A stretch of DNA of 64,000 nucleotides from Notospermus geniculatus (GCA_002633025.1 NMRB01000572.1:161755-225754); one strand, 5' to 3'. Positions 1-9,296 are shown, numbered from the stretch's first letter. Notes: generated by a model from the sequence alone, not told the origin. Numbers and translations are program-made.

Positions 1-158
1 GTACATGGGGCTAATGACATCGCTAGCTGACCATTAAATACACGGCTAATGGATATGAAATAACATCGAAGCAATCACAGAAGTGGACTACTTTTTCACA
101 ACGCACTAATGTCGTTAAGGTAAATAAGGATGGAGTGATAAAAGCAAATTGTTCAACC
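1..158 (+). other. retroelement leader (5' untranslated part)
   Basis: Stretch before the Gag start with no LTR end (TCGTCACA) in it, so the 5' LTR lies further left. A minimal upstream frame, ATG GAG TGA, sits at 130-138, about 20 bases before the Gag ATG. It could lower initiation at Gag. No other structure was recognised. Confidence 0.5.
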
Positions 159-2099
159 ATGGAGAAGCCAAAAACTCGTAGTTCTGCTAAAAGTTTGTCT
201 GAAGGGGAGCAAAGTGAGCTCCAGACTCCTGATACCAGGGATCAGGCAGATGAGAATGTGGTTGAAACTGTTGATGTTGGAAATGGTTCAGAAGATGTCA
301 CTCCAGTTGATTCAGAATCGGGTAGGAAAGGTGGGAAAACGTCCTCTACTTTAGAACAATTAGGCCTAGTTGACCTTCCAGAATTGTTGAAGCACATGGC
401 AGGTGTGCTGGTAGGCCTAACAGAAGCAGTACAGACTGATAGGCGAGAAGTAATTGATAGTTTAGGTGACATGTTTGAAGAGGGGCAGCTTAATCTGCAT
501 AGAGCACTCTGCCGAGTTTCCAAAGCTCAGGACGAGATTAAGATGTCATTGCAGGAACAGAAGAGACTAATGGAGTCTCAAGCAGATTTGTTGTCACAGT
601 TTAATAGGACTCTTACAAAGTCAACTGAGTTGTTGACAGGTCAGGCCCAGGACCATATTGCCTCTCAAAATAAGCAGTTTAGTGCTCTGGAAAAGGCTTT
701 CCAGAAACAATCTAGCAAGTTCACCTCAGTCACTGACGATCTGAAGGTCAAGTTAGGCGAGGTTCAGGAGATTTCTCGGACATGTCAGAATTGTCAGTCA
801 AGTAGTTCCAGTAGGCCTAGTTCGCCAAAAGTCACTGTAGGTTTTGCAGATAATGCAAAGGTAGGCCCAAGTCGTAGGCCTAAATCCCGTAGGAAGGCAA
901 AATCGCCTGCTGATTCTAGTAGTAGTGGTTCAGATAGTGACAGTGAGTCTGAGACTAGTGTTAGAACTTGTAGGAGTTCAGCTACTTCAGTTAACACTAG
1001 CACTAGTAGTAGTAGTTCTAGTAGGAATAGACATAGGCCTAAATTCCCAGCTTTCACAGGCAAAGAGTCTTGGGAGATTTGGATCAACAGATTCAGCGAT
1101 GTTAGTAAACGGCTTGGTTGGTCGGATGACGAGAGGTTGGACGAAATTCTTCCACGTCTTCAGGAGGAAGCTGGAGAATTTGTTTATGGCCAGCTCTCTG
1201 AATCTACCAGGTCTGATTATACCAAGCTGATTGCTGAATTGACAAGCCGATTCAAAAAGGTTGAATCACCCAAGACCTTTGCCCAGAAGTTTGCTAATCG
1301 GTGCCAGAAAGCTGGGGAAACTATTGAGAATTTTGCAGCAGAACTAAAACGTCTGTATGATAAGGCTTATACGGGACGTACTGAAGAGGTCAGACAGGAA
1401 GACCTTCTGCGCAGGTTCTTCGACGGCTTGGAGGAAACAAGCTGTAAGAGCGAAATAGAGTTCTATAAGAGTCCTCGAACTCTGGACGAAGCAATTTCGC
1501 TAGTGGTTAATTTTAAGGAAACCCAGCGTAGGCATGCTAGGAGTGAGACTGCCAAGCGGATCTCAAAGAATGCTAAGGCAAAACCTAGGGTAGAAGTTAC
1601 ATCGGATAGTGATAGCGAGCTAGAGTCGGAAACAGCTAGGGTAACTAGGAGTAGTGATAGTGTAGCTAAGGGCAGTGCTAAACCTGCTGTTATGACAAGT
1701 ACCAATTCAAGTGGTGTCACTCAGCAGCAGTTAGGCCAATTCACTAGTCTAATGGAAAAGATCGCTTCAGGGTTTGAAACTCTGAGTAAGAATCAGAATC
1801 AGGGCCAGAACCAGTATTCATATAGGCCTAACTCACACCATAGGGCCCAGAATCATCATCATCATGATCAGCGGCGTGGTAATCCTGGTCCTCAATCTAG
1901 GTATCCATCTGACAATAGCATGCAGGGTGGCAACCCTTATGCATCATTGACGTGTTTTAAGTGTGGAGAAGTAGGGCACATGGCAAGGTTTTGCCAGACC
2001 TATAGCATGCAAGCACAACAAGGTGTGAACAATTTTGATACCCAAAATCAGGCCCAGGCCCAGCCTAGAAATGATACCGGTACGTATCCAACAAACTAG
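159..2099 (+). CDS. Gag-like nucleocapsid polyprotein of an LTR retroelement
   Basis: A 646-residue frame. The start chosen is the ATG at 159 in a good context (ACC ATG G); the frame is open to a GTG at 135, but that is not a likely start. Residues about 1-70 are acidic and polar. About 80-220 look helical and Gln/Glu/Lys rich, a likely coiled coil. About 225-290 is a Ser-rich linker. About 295-460 resembles the retrotransposon gag core (Trp-rich start, then repeated helices with the FAQKFANR and LLRRFFDGL patches). About 555-590 is His/Gln/Asn rich. A CX2CX4HX4C zinc knuckle lies at residues 599-612 and would bind the RNA genome. Inferred role: assembly of the cytoplasmic particle. The gene ends at TAG 2097-2099, overlapped by the protease frame. 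The frame has no internal break. Confidence 0.9.
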   Translation: MEKPKTRSSAKSLSEGEQSELQTPDTRDQADENVVETVDVGNGSEDVTPVDSESGRKGGKTSSTLEQLGLVDLPELLKHMAGVLVGLTEAVQTDRREVIDSLGDMFEEGQLNLHRALCRVSKAQDEIKMSLQEQKRLMESQADLLSQFNRTLTKSTELLTGQAQDHIASQNKQFSALEKAFQKQSSKFTSVTDDLKVKLGEVQEISRTCQNCQSSSSSRPSSPKVTVGFADNAKVGPSRRPKSRRKAKSPADSSSSGSDSDSESETSVRTCRSSATSVNTSTSSSSSSRNRHRPKFPAFTGKESWEIWINRFSDVSKRLGWSDDERLDEILPRLQEEAGEFVYGQLSESTRSDYTKLIAELTSRFKKVESPKTFAQKFANRCQKAGETIENFAAELKRLYDKAYTGRTEEVRQEDLLRRFFDGLEETSCKSEIEFYKSPRTLDEAISLVVNFKETQRRHARSETAKRISKNAKAKPRVEVTSDSDSELESETARVTRSSDSVAKGSAKPAVMTSTNSSGVTQQQLGQFTSLMEKIASGFETLSKNQNQGQNQYSYRPNSHHRAQNHHHHDQRRGNPGPQSRYPSDNSMQGGNPYASLTCFKCGEVGHMARFCQTYSMQAQQGVNNFDTQNQAQAQPRNDTGTYPTN

Positions 2100-3367
2100 T
2101 TTCGGTCGGCTTTGTGGGCAATAAGTCGACCGCTTGTAGTTTAGATGCTAGTCAGATTACCAGTAGATGTGAATTTGGGGATGTTGAGTCGGCATTTGAC
2201 AAAGTTAGGCGCCAACAGCCGCTCAGTACAGGTATTTATATTGTAGGTTTAGTCCAGGATAGTAGAGTCATGATAACGGTAGATACAGGTGCCACTAAGA
2301 CATTTATGTCTAGGCGATTTTACGACAAGATTCCTGTAGGAAGGCGGCCTGAACTTGAAATTAGTCAGTTCTCGCAACCAATGACTGCTGCTGATGGCAA
2401 GCAGATTTCGCATTATGGTAGGGCAGTGTTTGAACTTAAGTTAGGCCCATTAGAAATTAGGAGATCAGTCATTGTTGCCGATATTCTCGATGATGTGTTA
2501 CTTGGTGCAGACATTTTATTTAGGGACCCGCTAGGTCCAGCGGATTTACTGTTGAGTCAGAGTGTGATGTTGTTCAATGGAGTACGGATTCCATTGCAGA
2601 GGGTCGGTGCACCTTATACGTGTAGTTCAGCCCATAGGATGGTGGCTGCAGATAGTTATTTAGTTGAAGAGAGTGAATCAGTAGTCGGTACATGTAGTCC
2701 AGTTGAGCCTTTAGTTGAAGAGAGTGAATCAGTAGTCGGTTGTCCAGTTGAGCCTTTAGTTGAAGAGAGTGAATCAGTAGTCGGTTGTCCAGTTGAGCCT
2801 TTAGTTGAAGAGAGTGAGTCGGTAGTCGGTAGTCCAGTTGAGCCTTTTGTAGTGAGTGAGTTGGTAGTAGGTCGTCCAGTCGAGTCTGTTGTTGAAGAGA
2901 GTGAATCAGTAGTACATGTAGGTAGTCCAGTCGAGTCTTTTGTTGAAGTGAGTGAGTCAGTAGTTAGTAGTTCAGTTGAGTCTTTTGTTGAAGAGAGTAA
3001 GTCAGTGGTTAGTAGTTTAGTTGAGTGTCAGAGAGAGATAATTAGTGGAATTGTGGAAGTACCTACGGAGGTGGATATATCTAGAGACGATTTCGGTTGT
3101 GTGAGGAGATTAGGCGTAGGACATGTTAGGCATGATAGGACTTTTCTTGAGTTTCTTACTCTTGTATTGTGTCATTTTGTTTGTCGACTTTTGGGCTCTA
3201 TTTCTGGACATAGTGATGAAGTTGAGTTTGGCACTAGAGATGCACCATCTAGATGCGGCGGCAATGAGGTCAATTTGTCAGGTCCTAGGGGAAGGCATAG
3301 GCCTAAGGATGAATATATGGCGAGGTGTGCTGTCCGCACTTTTCCTTTTGAGCCAGGGATAACTTAG
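2075..3367 (+). CDS. retropepsin-type aspartic protease frame with repeat tail
   Basis: The frame is open from 2075, overlaps the end of Gag by 25 bases and lies in the -1 frame relative to it. Its first possible codons lack an ATG (a GTG at 2114), so it is probably made by a -1 frameshift or from a spliced RNA. Counting from 2114, the catalytic DTGA triad is at residues 57-60 and the flap-following LLGAD motif near 130; both are hallmarks of retroviral-type proteases that cut Gag. Residues about 182-303 are eight repeats of a 14-18 residue Val/Glu/Ser unit. A hydrophobic run at 344-365 could span a membrane. The frame then ends at TAG 3365-3367 without entering a reverse transcriptase domain, unlike ordinary gag-pol. 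The catalytic part is confident; the function of the tail is unknown. Confidence 0.82.
   Translation, partial: YRYVSNKLVSVGFVGNKSTACSLDASQITSRCEFGDVESAFDKVRRQQPLSTGIYIVGLVQDSRVMITVDTGATKTFMSRRFYDKIPVGRRPELEISQFSQPMTAADGKQISHYGRAVFELKLGPLEIRRSVIVADILDDVLLGADILFRDPLGPADLLLSQSVMLFNGVRIPLQRVGAPYTCSSAHRMVAADSYLVEESESVVGTCSPVEPLVEESESVVGCPVEPLVEESESVVGCPVEPLVEESESVVGSPVEPFVVSELVVGRPVESVVEESESVVHVGSPVESFVEVSESVVSSSVESFVEESKSVVSSLVECQREIISGIVEVPTEVDISRDDFGCVRRLGVGHVRHDRTFLEFLTLVLCHFVCRLLGSISGHSDEVEFGTRDAPSRCGGNEVNLSGPRGRHRPKDEYMARCAVRTFPFEPGIT
2657..3025 (+). repeat. coding tandem repeat in the protease tail
   Basis: Eight in-frame units, each with a VEESESVV-like core followed by a PVEP or SVES spacer. 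Units two to four are almost identical at DNA level with a 45-bp period; later units are diverged and vary in length. The repeat array keeps the reading frame throughout. Confidence 0.85.
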
Positions 3368-3754
3368 GAGCCAGTTGTATTTAGTCTTCCTGTTTAGTTG
3401 GCACAGTACCCTTGTAAAATAGTACATACATGTATATATAGTCTTGATGGATGGAGAAGAGGCATATTTTATTTTTCATTATTATTTATTATTGTGTAGA
3501 ATCTCAAGTGGCACATTATCTCATAATTTTAGTATGTTTAGAGAACATACACTAGAGCGTTGGGCACAGCGAATTTTGTAACGTGACCTGTACACACTTT
3601 GTTAAGTGGAAGGCCGTGAACATGTTGAGACATTATTATTAATTTAATGGCCTGTAGGGACAATATTTATATTTCCCCGTCTTCAGTATATACCGACATG
3701 AAGGAATGTCATCTTCATAAATGACTTATTTTTCCATCCTTCCATTTCAGATTA

Positions 3755-3976
3755 ATGACGGGCCATCAGGGTAAACTCTGCGGAGAGAAGGGGGCCAGTG
3801 GATGCCCCTTCGTGTGCAAGCTCTCATTCACGGACCCTATACGTATTCGCGACACTTCGTGTCATACCAAACGTGAGGACGTTTTCACGCTTTATATCTA
3901 TGTCCTGGACAATTCATTTGAGGACCGTGTTGTGTTGCATGATTTTTGGACTAACAGCCTGTGGTTACTGACATAG
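3755..3976 (+). CDS. short frame of unknown function behind a splice-acceptor-like site
   Basis: A 73-residue frame with an ATG start directly after the sequence TTTCAG ATTA. Cys-containing N-terminal part (residues 9-21), then a charged middle and an aromatic C-terminus. I do not recognise the protein. Its position, between protease and LTR and behind an acceptor-like site, is where some LTR elements carry an accessory frame made from a spliced RNA. It could equally be chance. Confidence 0.25.
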   Translation: MTGHQGKLCGEKGASGCPFVCKLSFTDPIRIRDTSCHTKREDVFTLYIYVLDNSFEDRVVLHDFWTNSLWLLT

Positions 3977-4015
3977 GACAGTACCTGGACTCGATAATGT
4001 GTGTGTTTTCTCTAT

Positions 4016-4125
4016 AGATCACTGTTGTGTCGGTGATAGTGCTTATTCTAATGGATCACTGTTGTGCCGGTGATATTTTACTCAGTTGCATTGCTGTTGT
4101 GCCAGTAATGCTATTTTATTATTCT
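4016..4125 (+). repeat. three-unit direct repeat, about 37-bp period
   Basis: Units share a CACTGTTGTGYCGGTGAT-like core at about 4019, 4056 and 4092, the last one diverged. It lies inside the retroelement tail, upstream of the polypurine tract. Confidence 0.65.
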
Positions 4126-4205
4126 AAGGTTTGTGAAAGATGGTTCCGGTGTTGGCGTTAGGGTTTCTTTATTTTAAATTCGTTGATGGGGACATCAACA
4201 TTTCT

Positions 4206-4218
4206 TTTCGGGGGGCAG
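4206..4218 (+). promoter_or_regulatory. polypurine tract (plus-strand primer site)
   Basis: TTTTCGGGGGGCAG lies directly before the LTR start TGTGACGA. A purine run touching the 3' LTR is the standard site where the RNA primer for plus-strand DNA is kept. Confidence 0.75.
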
Positions 4219-4777
4219 TGTGACGAAAATAAATTCCCATAGCACTGGAACATATTAGTGTTGTGTATTTTCATCTTACTTTCATCATTTAGCCAACACT
4301 TGGATCGTTTATTTCACCCCATCAGTCATCATGCCGGTTGTTTTGGCATGTGTCATGTGTGTTTGTTTACTTCCTGGTTGGCGACCTCCATTTTGGATGC
4401 TTCGTCCAATCAGATGTCATCTCGTACATTTGCGCGAGACTCCATGAGACAGCTTCAGACTGGGATCGATCATTAACATAATTGCAGCCTGTAAACATCC
4501 CATCGGTAATTCGGTATTTTGACCTGTTTTCACCATGATTTCTACGGAAGATTGCTGCTATAAGGTATGTTTTATTGTAGAAAACTATTACAGTATTTAT
4601 GTAGGCATTTCTACTTTTGAAATGCGAGTTACGCTGAATATTTAAGCGAGTGTTTTGAGACTGACTTTGGCACTGTGAACCTATGGCCTTGACCTCTAGA
4701 GCATGCTTCGTTCGTGCTGTTCACGTGTTATCTCTGACATTAGTCATTTCGTTATGTAACCGGCGAGCGATAAGGTG

Positions 4778-4813
4778 TATAAAAGGAGGCCTGTTGGCCC
4801 TTGTGAGTCAGTC
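4778..4813 (+). promoter_or_regulatory. LTR core promoter: TATA box and initiator
   Basis: TATAAAAG at 4778-4785 and TCAGTC at 4808-4813. If A4810 is the start, the TATA box begins at -32, a standard spacing. The initiator matches the TCAGTY consensus known from insects and other animals. Confidence 0.75.
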
Positions 4814-5223
4814 TGGTTGGGCTCGTGGAGGTACTCGTTTATCTCCCCTCGTTAGTCCACTGCTGTGCATCTGCCTTCGTTGTGGATAGCCTAATCTACC
4901 TCGCGTCGGCGTAGATCTTTCACGATCTGCGTCGCGTAGATTCTACAGCAGCCCAGTCTCTCTCCTGCATGCTCATGCTTAGATTCCTCGTTGGTCTAAT
5001 GCATGCTAATGCAATGTGTGTTGTTGTGTGCTTCGTTACATGTCCTCGCACATGTCTTGCACCTCAATGCATATCTGTCGGTTTACTGTTTGACATGGGA
5101 AATTTCTATTAGTTTTAAAGTCCTTGGCCAAAATCTGAATCTAGTCCCAGTTTCTAATTCTAAGTCATTTCAAGTGCCACAAGTTAGGTCAAAATCTCTC
5201 TCTAGGTTTTAGATCTGCAAATC

Positions 5224-5397
5224 ATGGATGTTCAGGGTTATCTACTGGAGATAATTAGTCATTATATAGAATATTTATATACATTATTTGCTGACCAGGG
5301 TACTCCAGCTGTTGAAATTTTAGAACTACTATCTCAGTTTGTGTTTGAGTTGTTTTGCGAGTTGTATTTGACTAGGCCTCTTGCTCCATCCATGTAA
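5224..5397 (+). CDS. 57-residue frame in the LTR R region
   Basis: ATG at 5224, TAA at 5395-5397. Residues 1-21 and 30-50 are rich in Leu, Ile, Tyr and Glu and look like amphipathic helices. Being in R, it would lie near the 5' end of the element RNA, ahead of Gag, as well as in the 3' end. I do not recognise it. The end of the frame also contains a donor-like CAT GTAAGA. Confidence 0.3.
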   Translation: MDVQGYLLEIISHYIEYLYTLFADQGTPAVEILELLSQFVFELFCELYLTRPLAPSM

Positions 5398-5398
5398 G

Positions 5399-5596
5399 AT
5401 GAATTCGAACGCTGGTGCTTGTTGTAGTTCTTTTAGTGAGGAAAGTACGAGTCCGTCTGGATTGAACAGACCTTTCCCTATCGTGCAATATGCAGATGAT
5501 ACATTAGTGTTTATGAGTAGAATTGAAGAGATTGTAAGATTTGTGATGCACCTGTGGAGTATTATGTGGGAAGAAGGCTTCCCGATTGCTGAGTAA
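5399..5596 (+). pseudogene. reverse-transcriptase catalytic-motif fragment in the LTR
   Basis: The frame from ATG 5399 to TAA 5596 (65 residues) starts one base after the stop of the previous small frame. Residues about 28-41 read FPIVQYADDTLVFM, the pattern around the catalytic YADD box of non-LTR (LINE) reverse transcriptases, followed by a helical stretch as in those enzymes. The rest of the RT domain is absent. Likely a captured LINE fragment inside the LTR; a fortuitous match is possible but unlikely over so many positions. Confidence 0.55.
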
Positions 5597-5757
5597 GTGT
5601 GGAATGGAATTAAGTTTTATGGTGCTGTGCCTTAGTTGTGCCAATTAGGCCTATTCTAGGATATTAGGATATTGAGTTCCAGAGTCATGTGGTGTGTGTT
5701 GAGTAGTCAGTTTTGTAAATAGTTGTAAATATCTTGTATATATTCCTTGGACATAGT

Positions 5758-5763
5758 AATAAA
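5758..5763 (+). terminator. polyadenylation signal of the LTR
   Basis: AATAAA followed by a GT-rich stretch (GGCATGTGTCC). It marks the R/U5 limit near 5780. Confidence 0.7.
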
Positions 5764-5913
5764 TGGCATGTGTCCATGCCAGTATCACTTTACATGTTTC
5801 TCCTCCTTTCTCTTCCCCTGCTCTGGATCTGTTGGAAGTGACATCATCAGATGTGCACGATCTGTTTGCCATTCTGACCGCTCGGAGAATAATTAGGGCA
5901 AATAGTCGTCACA

Positions 5914-6567
5914 ATATTGTTGCCGGGACATTCCCTTCGGCGAAATCCGACTTTGGACTTCTGGTTGCCTCTTGTAGGCCTACAAGAACTCGAGTACTCA
6001 ATCGACCCGTTCTTCCGCTCACATCGTGATTTTTTCAACCCTTTCCGACTCTTCAGGCAGTGACATTCGAATGTGACGCCCGAGCCACGCCCAATTCACG
6101 TGCAGTAAAAACAACTCGCGCGTAATAGGAAGAGGCATTTATAAATGCTTCGTGAAGAACGTTTTGCCTGGGGCTACCCTCGCAAACCCAAGCCTTGTGT
6201 TGCTGGCCAACGGCGAACCATGCGCAAAAGCACAAAAACGTGATGTTAGCATTGAAAGCTGATCGTATATGAGGTGAGATTGCTGACGGTGCATTTTCAT
6301 GGGTCGCGCTAAAATTTATACTGGTGTAATGTCTGAGAATGCTCCCCCTTGGACAATGCCCGCTTCATTGTTCGGCGGACACTCAAATACAGAAAGACAT
6401 GTTGATCAGTGCCTCCCCCGTCACGTCGCGGATTATTCCGTCAATCTTTTGTTGGGAGGCACTGGCAAACGGGGGCAGTGAAAAACATTACACCGGAAAC
6501 CTCCATCAAAGGTCAGGACCTTCCTAAGTCCCCCAGGGAGTCCCCCATACGTATGCCTGATGATAAT
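5914..6567. other. non-coding flank of the retroelement
   Basis: Short frames only, none recognised. TAGGCCTA near 5977. No repeat partner found in the window. Confidence 0.5.
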
Positions 6568-6717
6568 AGGGAGGTTTAGAAATCAAACGACGAACGTAAA
6601 CTTTACGACGCTGTTATTTTTCATACTGCACATTTACCAGGTTTTATAATGCATTTTGGGTAGAAAATAACGTTGTCGTTAACGTTTACGTTGATCGTTT
6701 GATTTCTAAACCTCCCT
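6568..6717. mobile_element. foldback MITE, family alpha (copy 1), 150 bp
   Basis: Long inverted repeats from AGGGAGGTTTAGAAATC to its complement at the other end, with an AACGTTATTTT-type interior. It is flanked by AAT on both sides (6565-6567 and 6718-6720), a 3-bp target duplication. Confidence 0.85.
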
Positions 6718-7924
6718 AATATCAACCCATCATAATTTCGATGACGATTTTTTGCCGGTGGTTTCGTCGTATCTCATAAACTGACGCACCTTCGACTGTT
6801 CTCAGCCCTACCCCCCCCCCCCACACACACACTGGTATTCTGACATTTGAATGGTCATAATCACCGCGAAAAATGCTAAAACGTTTCCATTAATAAATGG
6901 ATTCCGCCGACTTTTCGGCCGTTAAAATGTCCGAGTTCGTTTTCTTGGAATGAATGGAAATTAATCAAGTTGATGGAAGGCAGAAAATTAAGATCCATCG
7001 GGAGATTTTACCGGCAGGTATAGACAGAGGTGATTATTAAGATTGCTTCTAGCCCCCAGTAGGCCCTATTCATAGGCCTAAGCAAGCCATGTGAGAACTG
7101 TCTTTGCTGAACCTGCGAGTAACTTCGCTAACTTGGTAGATGAGCCGAGACCGCAGACCTATCCTTCACTATCAGCATAAGTTTGGGTCATTTTCGTCTT
7201 GCACTTGGAGATTTGCAAGAGAACATGTTTCTGAAGAAAATATGGGCTTAAATTTTCAAACCAAACAACAATATTTGATCCCTATTGGTGAAATCTATGC
7301 TACCGGTATTAAAGAAAAGTCGTATGAGGTAGGACATTTAGTATTTCAGAATTGTCTAGCCGAATTCTACGACAGATGAAAAGCTGACAGAAAAATTGAA
7401 AATTTCGGAAAGTTTCAAACAACCTATCCCAAGGCAACAAACTTTTACTCAAAGTTTGATAATGCAAAAGTTAAATTGCATGCGTGGTATGACTGACGTT
7501 CGTATATAGGTACGTATCATACACACCCAAGGCGAGGCTGAAATTCCTCATTTGACGTTCGATTTTTTTCCCCATTCGCATTAGCCTAATGCTGTAATCG
7601 CTAACAGGCCTATCTCATCCATCGCTTTGAAAAACGAACTACATCTATCGGTAATGTCCTGGTCCATTGTGTCAGAAAATCCTAAAAACTCTCAAGGCAT
7701 AGCTCAAATAAATGCCCTTTAGAAGTTCCGACGATCGCTTAAGGCGGTATTTTTTTTGCAGTGCTCGCCTTTTCGAGTGATAATGTTTCCTCCCAAGTTA
7801 AGATTTCCAAACTATGTGCTTACCAACTTGTCACAATGATAGCTAATGGATGCTATGAATCGGGAATCTAATCGCGATAGCTAATTTGAGAGATTTTTCT
7901 GCAGCACCTTTCGCCAATCTAGCC
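6718..7924. other. non-coding, nothing recognised
   Basis: Contains a C-run followed by CA repeats near 6810-6831 and TAGGCC words near 7060-7080. A 79-residue frame at 7140-7379 resembles nothing known. Confidence 0.45.
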
Positions 7925-8195
7925 CACGGCTGTGACAGGAACCCATCCACGCGGAAGCGGCGGAAATCGTCCCGACATCGGCGACGAAACAACGTATGCT
8001 TCTTCAAGATGTTTTTCTACCCCCGGCAGTGGCGGAAATCGTCCGACATCGGCGACGACAACAACGAATCCTTCTTTAAGGCATTTTTCTCAGAGGCGAA
8101 CGCACATTCACCGATTTAAACGACGGCAGTGACGGATAAGGCCCATGCGGCGGGGTGGAAATCGTCCTGATATCACCGCCGACAACAACCAACAC
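7925..8195. repeat. three diverged tandem units, about 100 bp
   Basis: Each unit has GGCGGAAATCGTCC, then GACATCGGCGACGA and ACAACAAC-type endings, followed by a T-rich spacer. The third unit is the most diverged. Confidence 0.65.
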
Positions 8196-9110
8196 CTGCA
8201 CCATTTTGACAGGTCAACTGCTTTCTCAAGCCATCGTATGTAACGAACGGTTAACAAGTACACACTGTATCTCGCGTTTCTTTCACGTTTCTGTAAGCAG
8301 CAGATAATTCCCTCTTATGAAATTTTAATGAATTAACATGAACTCTCTTTTCATCTCGATTCTCCCAAATTAATTGAGCTTTAGAAAATATAAATTGGTA
8401 GGTACTTGATGTGTCGTCTCATGCATATACATCGCATACGAGTAAAAACCCGCGCATGCGCACACCGCGCACGCGTTTGATCTTATAACCGGAAATAAGT
8501 ATAACTCGCATCAATTTAGAAATGAAACAATAAATAGCGCTCTTCATTAAGCCGCCGACTGAACGCATACACGATTTTCATTAAAACAAATCCGCGCAAT
8601 AAACACAGAAATCATCTTGTGCACTTGATAGAATCAAAATTAATACATTTCATCAGCGAAGTTGTATTACTTTGCAAAAATTAATTTATATTCACAGTCG
8701 AGTATGTGTAAACATAATCAGCCCTGAAAGGCGGTATTAATTGATGTCTAAAGCTCCCTCCACTTTGCTAATGATAATCCAGTAATGGAAACTCTTTTCG
8801 CAACGATCCTCGGCTCGTTATCCATTACGCCATTAACCTATATCAACGCTCGCTACATGGTAAATATTACCAGCTATGAATTAACGGCCAAAAGTAAGCC
8901 ATGATATCCGCACTCGATCTGCAGCCACTTTTTTATGACGCGGTAAACTGCAGACCAGGATTTCGACCACTCCTGTGACAGTGATAGTACGACTTGTGTC
9001 GAGTTTTCACTTGAATTTACCTCCGACGAGAACTCCGACGAGAACTATGTCCGCTGTTTATACCAATTTCATTTTTATTATATAATTTATTAGCAATCAA
9101 GACGCACCAG
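8196..9110. other. non-coding, TAAT-rich tract
   Basis: 8300-8900 is dense in AATTA, TTAATT and CTAATGATAAT words, typical of homeodomain-site-rich regulatory DNA. There is no haplotype partner here for comparison, so function is a guess. Alternating CGCGCATGCGCAC lies near 8450. Confidence 0.35.
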
Positions 9111-9116
9111 GGTACT

Positions 9117-9296
9117 AAGTTAAAACAACCAATAGGAGCTCTCAGTCAGTTGACCAATAGGGGTCACTACGGTCAAATTCAATACCTGGCGGATCATTCA
9201 CGGTTGATTGAGCACCAATCAGGAGAACTTCATATTATGTTGGTCAGCTAGAACTTTGGTGCCGTCTTTTGGCTACAAGCGCGGCAGTGACTGCAA
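9117..9296. repeat. dispersed repeat with CCAAT motifs, copy 1
   Basis: Shares GTTGACCAATAG, GGTTGATTGAGCACCAATC and ACAAGCGCGGC with 12740-12890, in the same order and orientation. About 150 bp is recognisable. Confidence 0.7.

Larger units (their letters stand above)
3368..4205 (+). other. non-coding tail of the retroelement
   Basis: No pol-like frame in any forward phase. A strong splice-acceptor-like stretch (pyrimidine-rich, ending TTTCAG at about 3750) sits just before an ATG at 3755. 3421-3450 is TACATG/TATA-rich. Three short direct repeats lie at 4016-4125. Confidence 0.6.
1..5913 (+). mobile_element. LTR retroelement with Gag and protease but no visible polymerase (5' end outside window)
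   Basis: Seen: leader, Gag frame, retropepsin frame, non-coding tail, a G-rich polypurine tract and a complete 3' LTR, in that order and on one strand. A zinc-knuckle Gag, a DTGA protease and an LTR starting TGTG and ending CACA fit a Ty3/Gypsy-like element. The 5' LTR and primer-binding site must lie upstream of base 1. The 840 bases between the protease stop and the LTR have no reverse transcriptase, RNase H or integrase frame. The copy is therefore non-autonomous or pol-deleted. Gag is open over 646 codons, which suggests the element is young or has been kept under selection. The first five bases after the LTR are ATATT; the matching target duplication cannot be checked. Confidence 0.85.
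4219..5913 (+). mobile_element. complete 3' LTR, 1,695 bp
   Basis: Bounded by a perfect 8-bp inverted repeat, TGTGACGA at 4219-4226 and TCGTCACA at 5906-5913, with the polypurine tract directly before it. The signals fall in the expected order: U3 4219-4809, TATA box 4778, initiator 4810, AATAAA 5758, U5 from about 5780. R would be nearly 1 kb, which is long, and it contains two short frames. No second LTR is in the window for comparison. Confidence 0.85.

Noticed and set aside
242-1720. Antisense and shifted frames within Gag (93, 97, 101 and 85 codons)
   Set aside because: Shadows of the Gag reading frame caused by its Ser-rich, repetitive codons.
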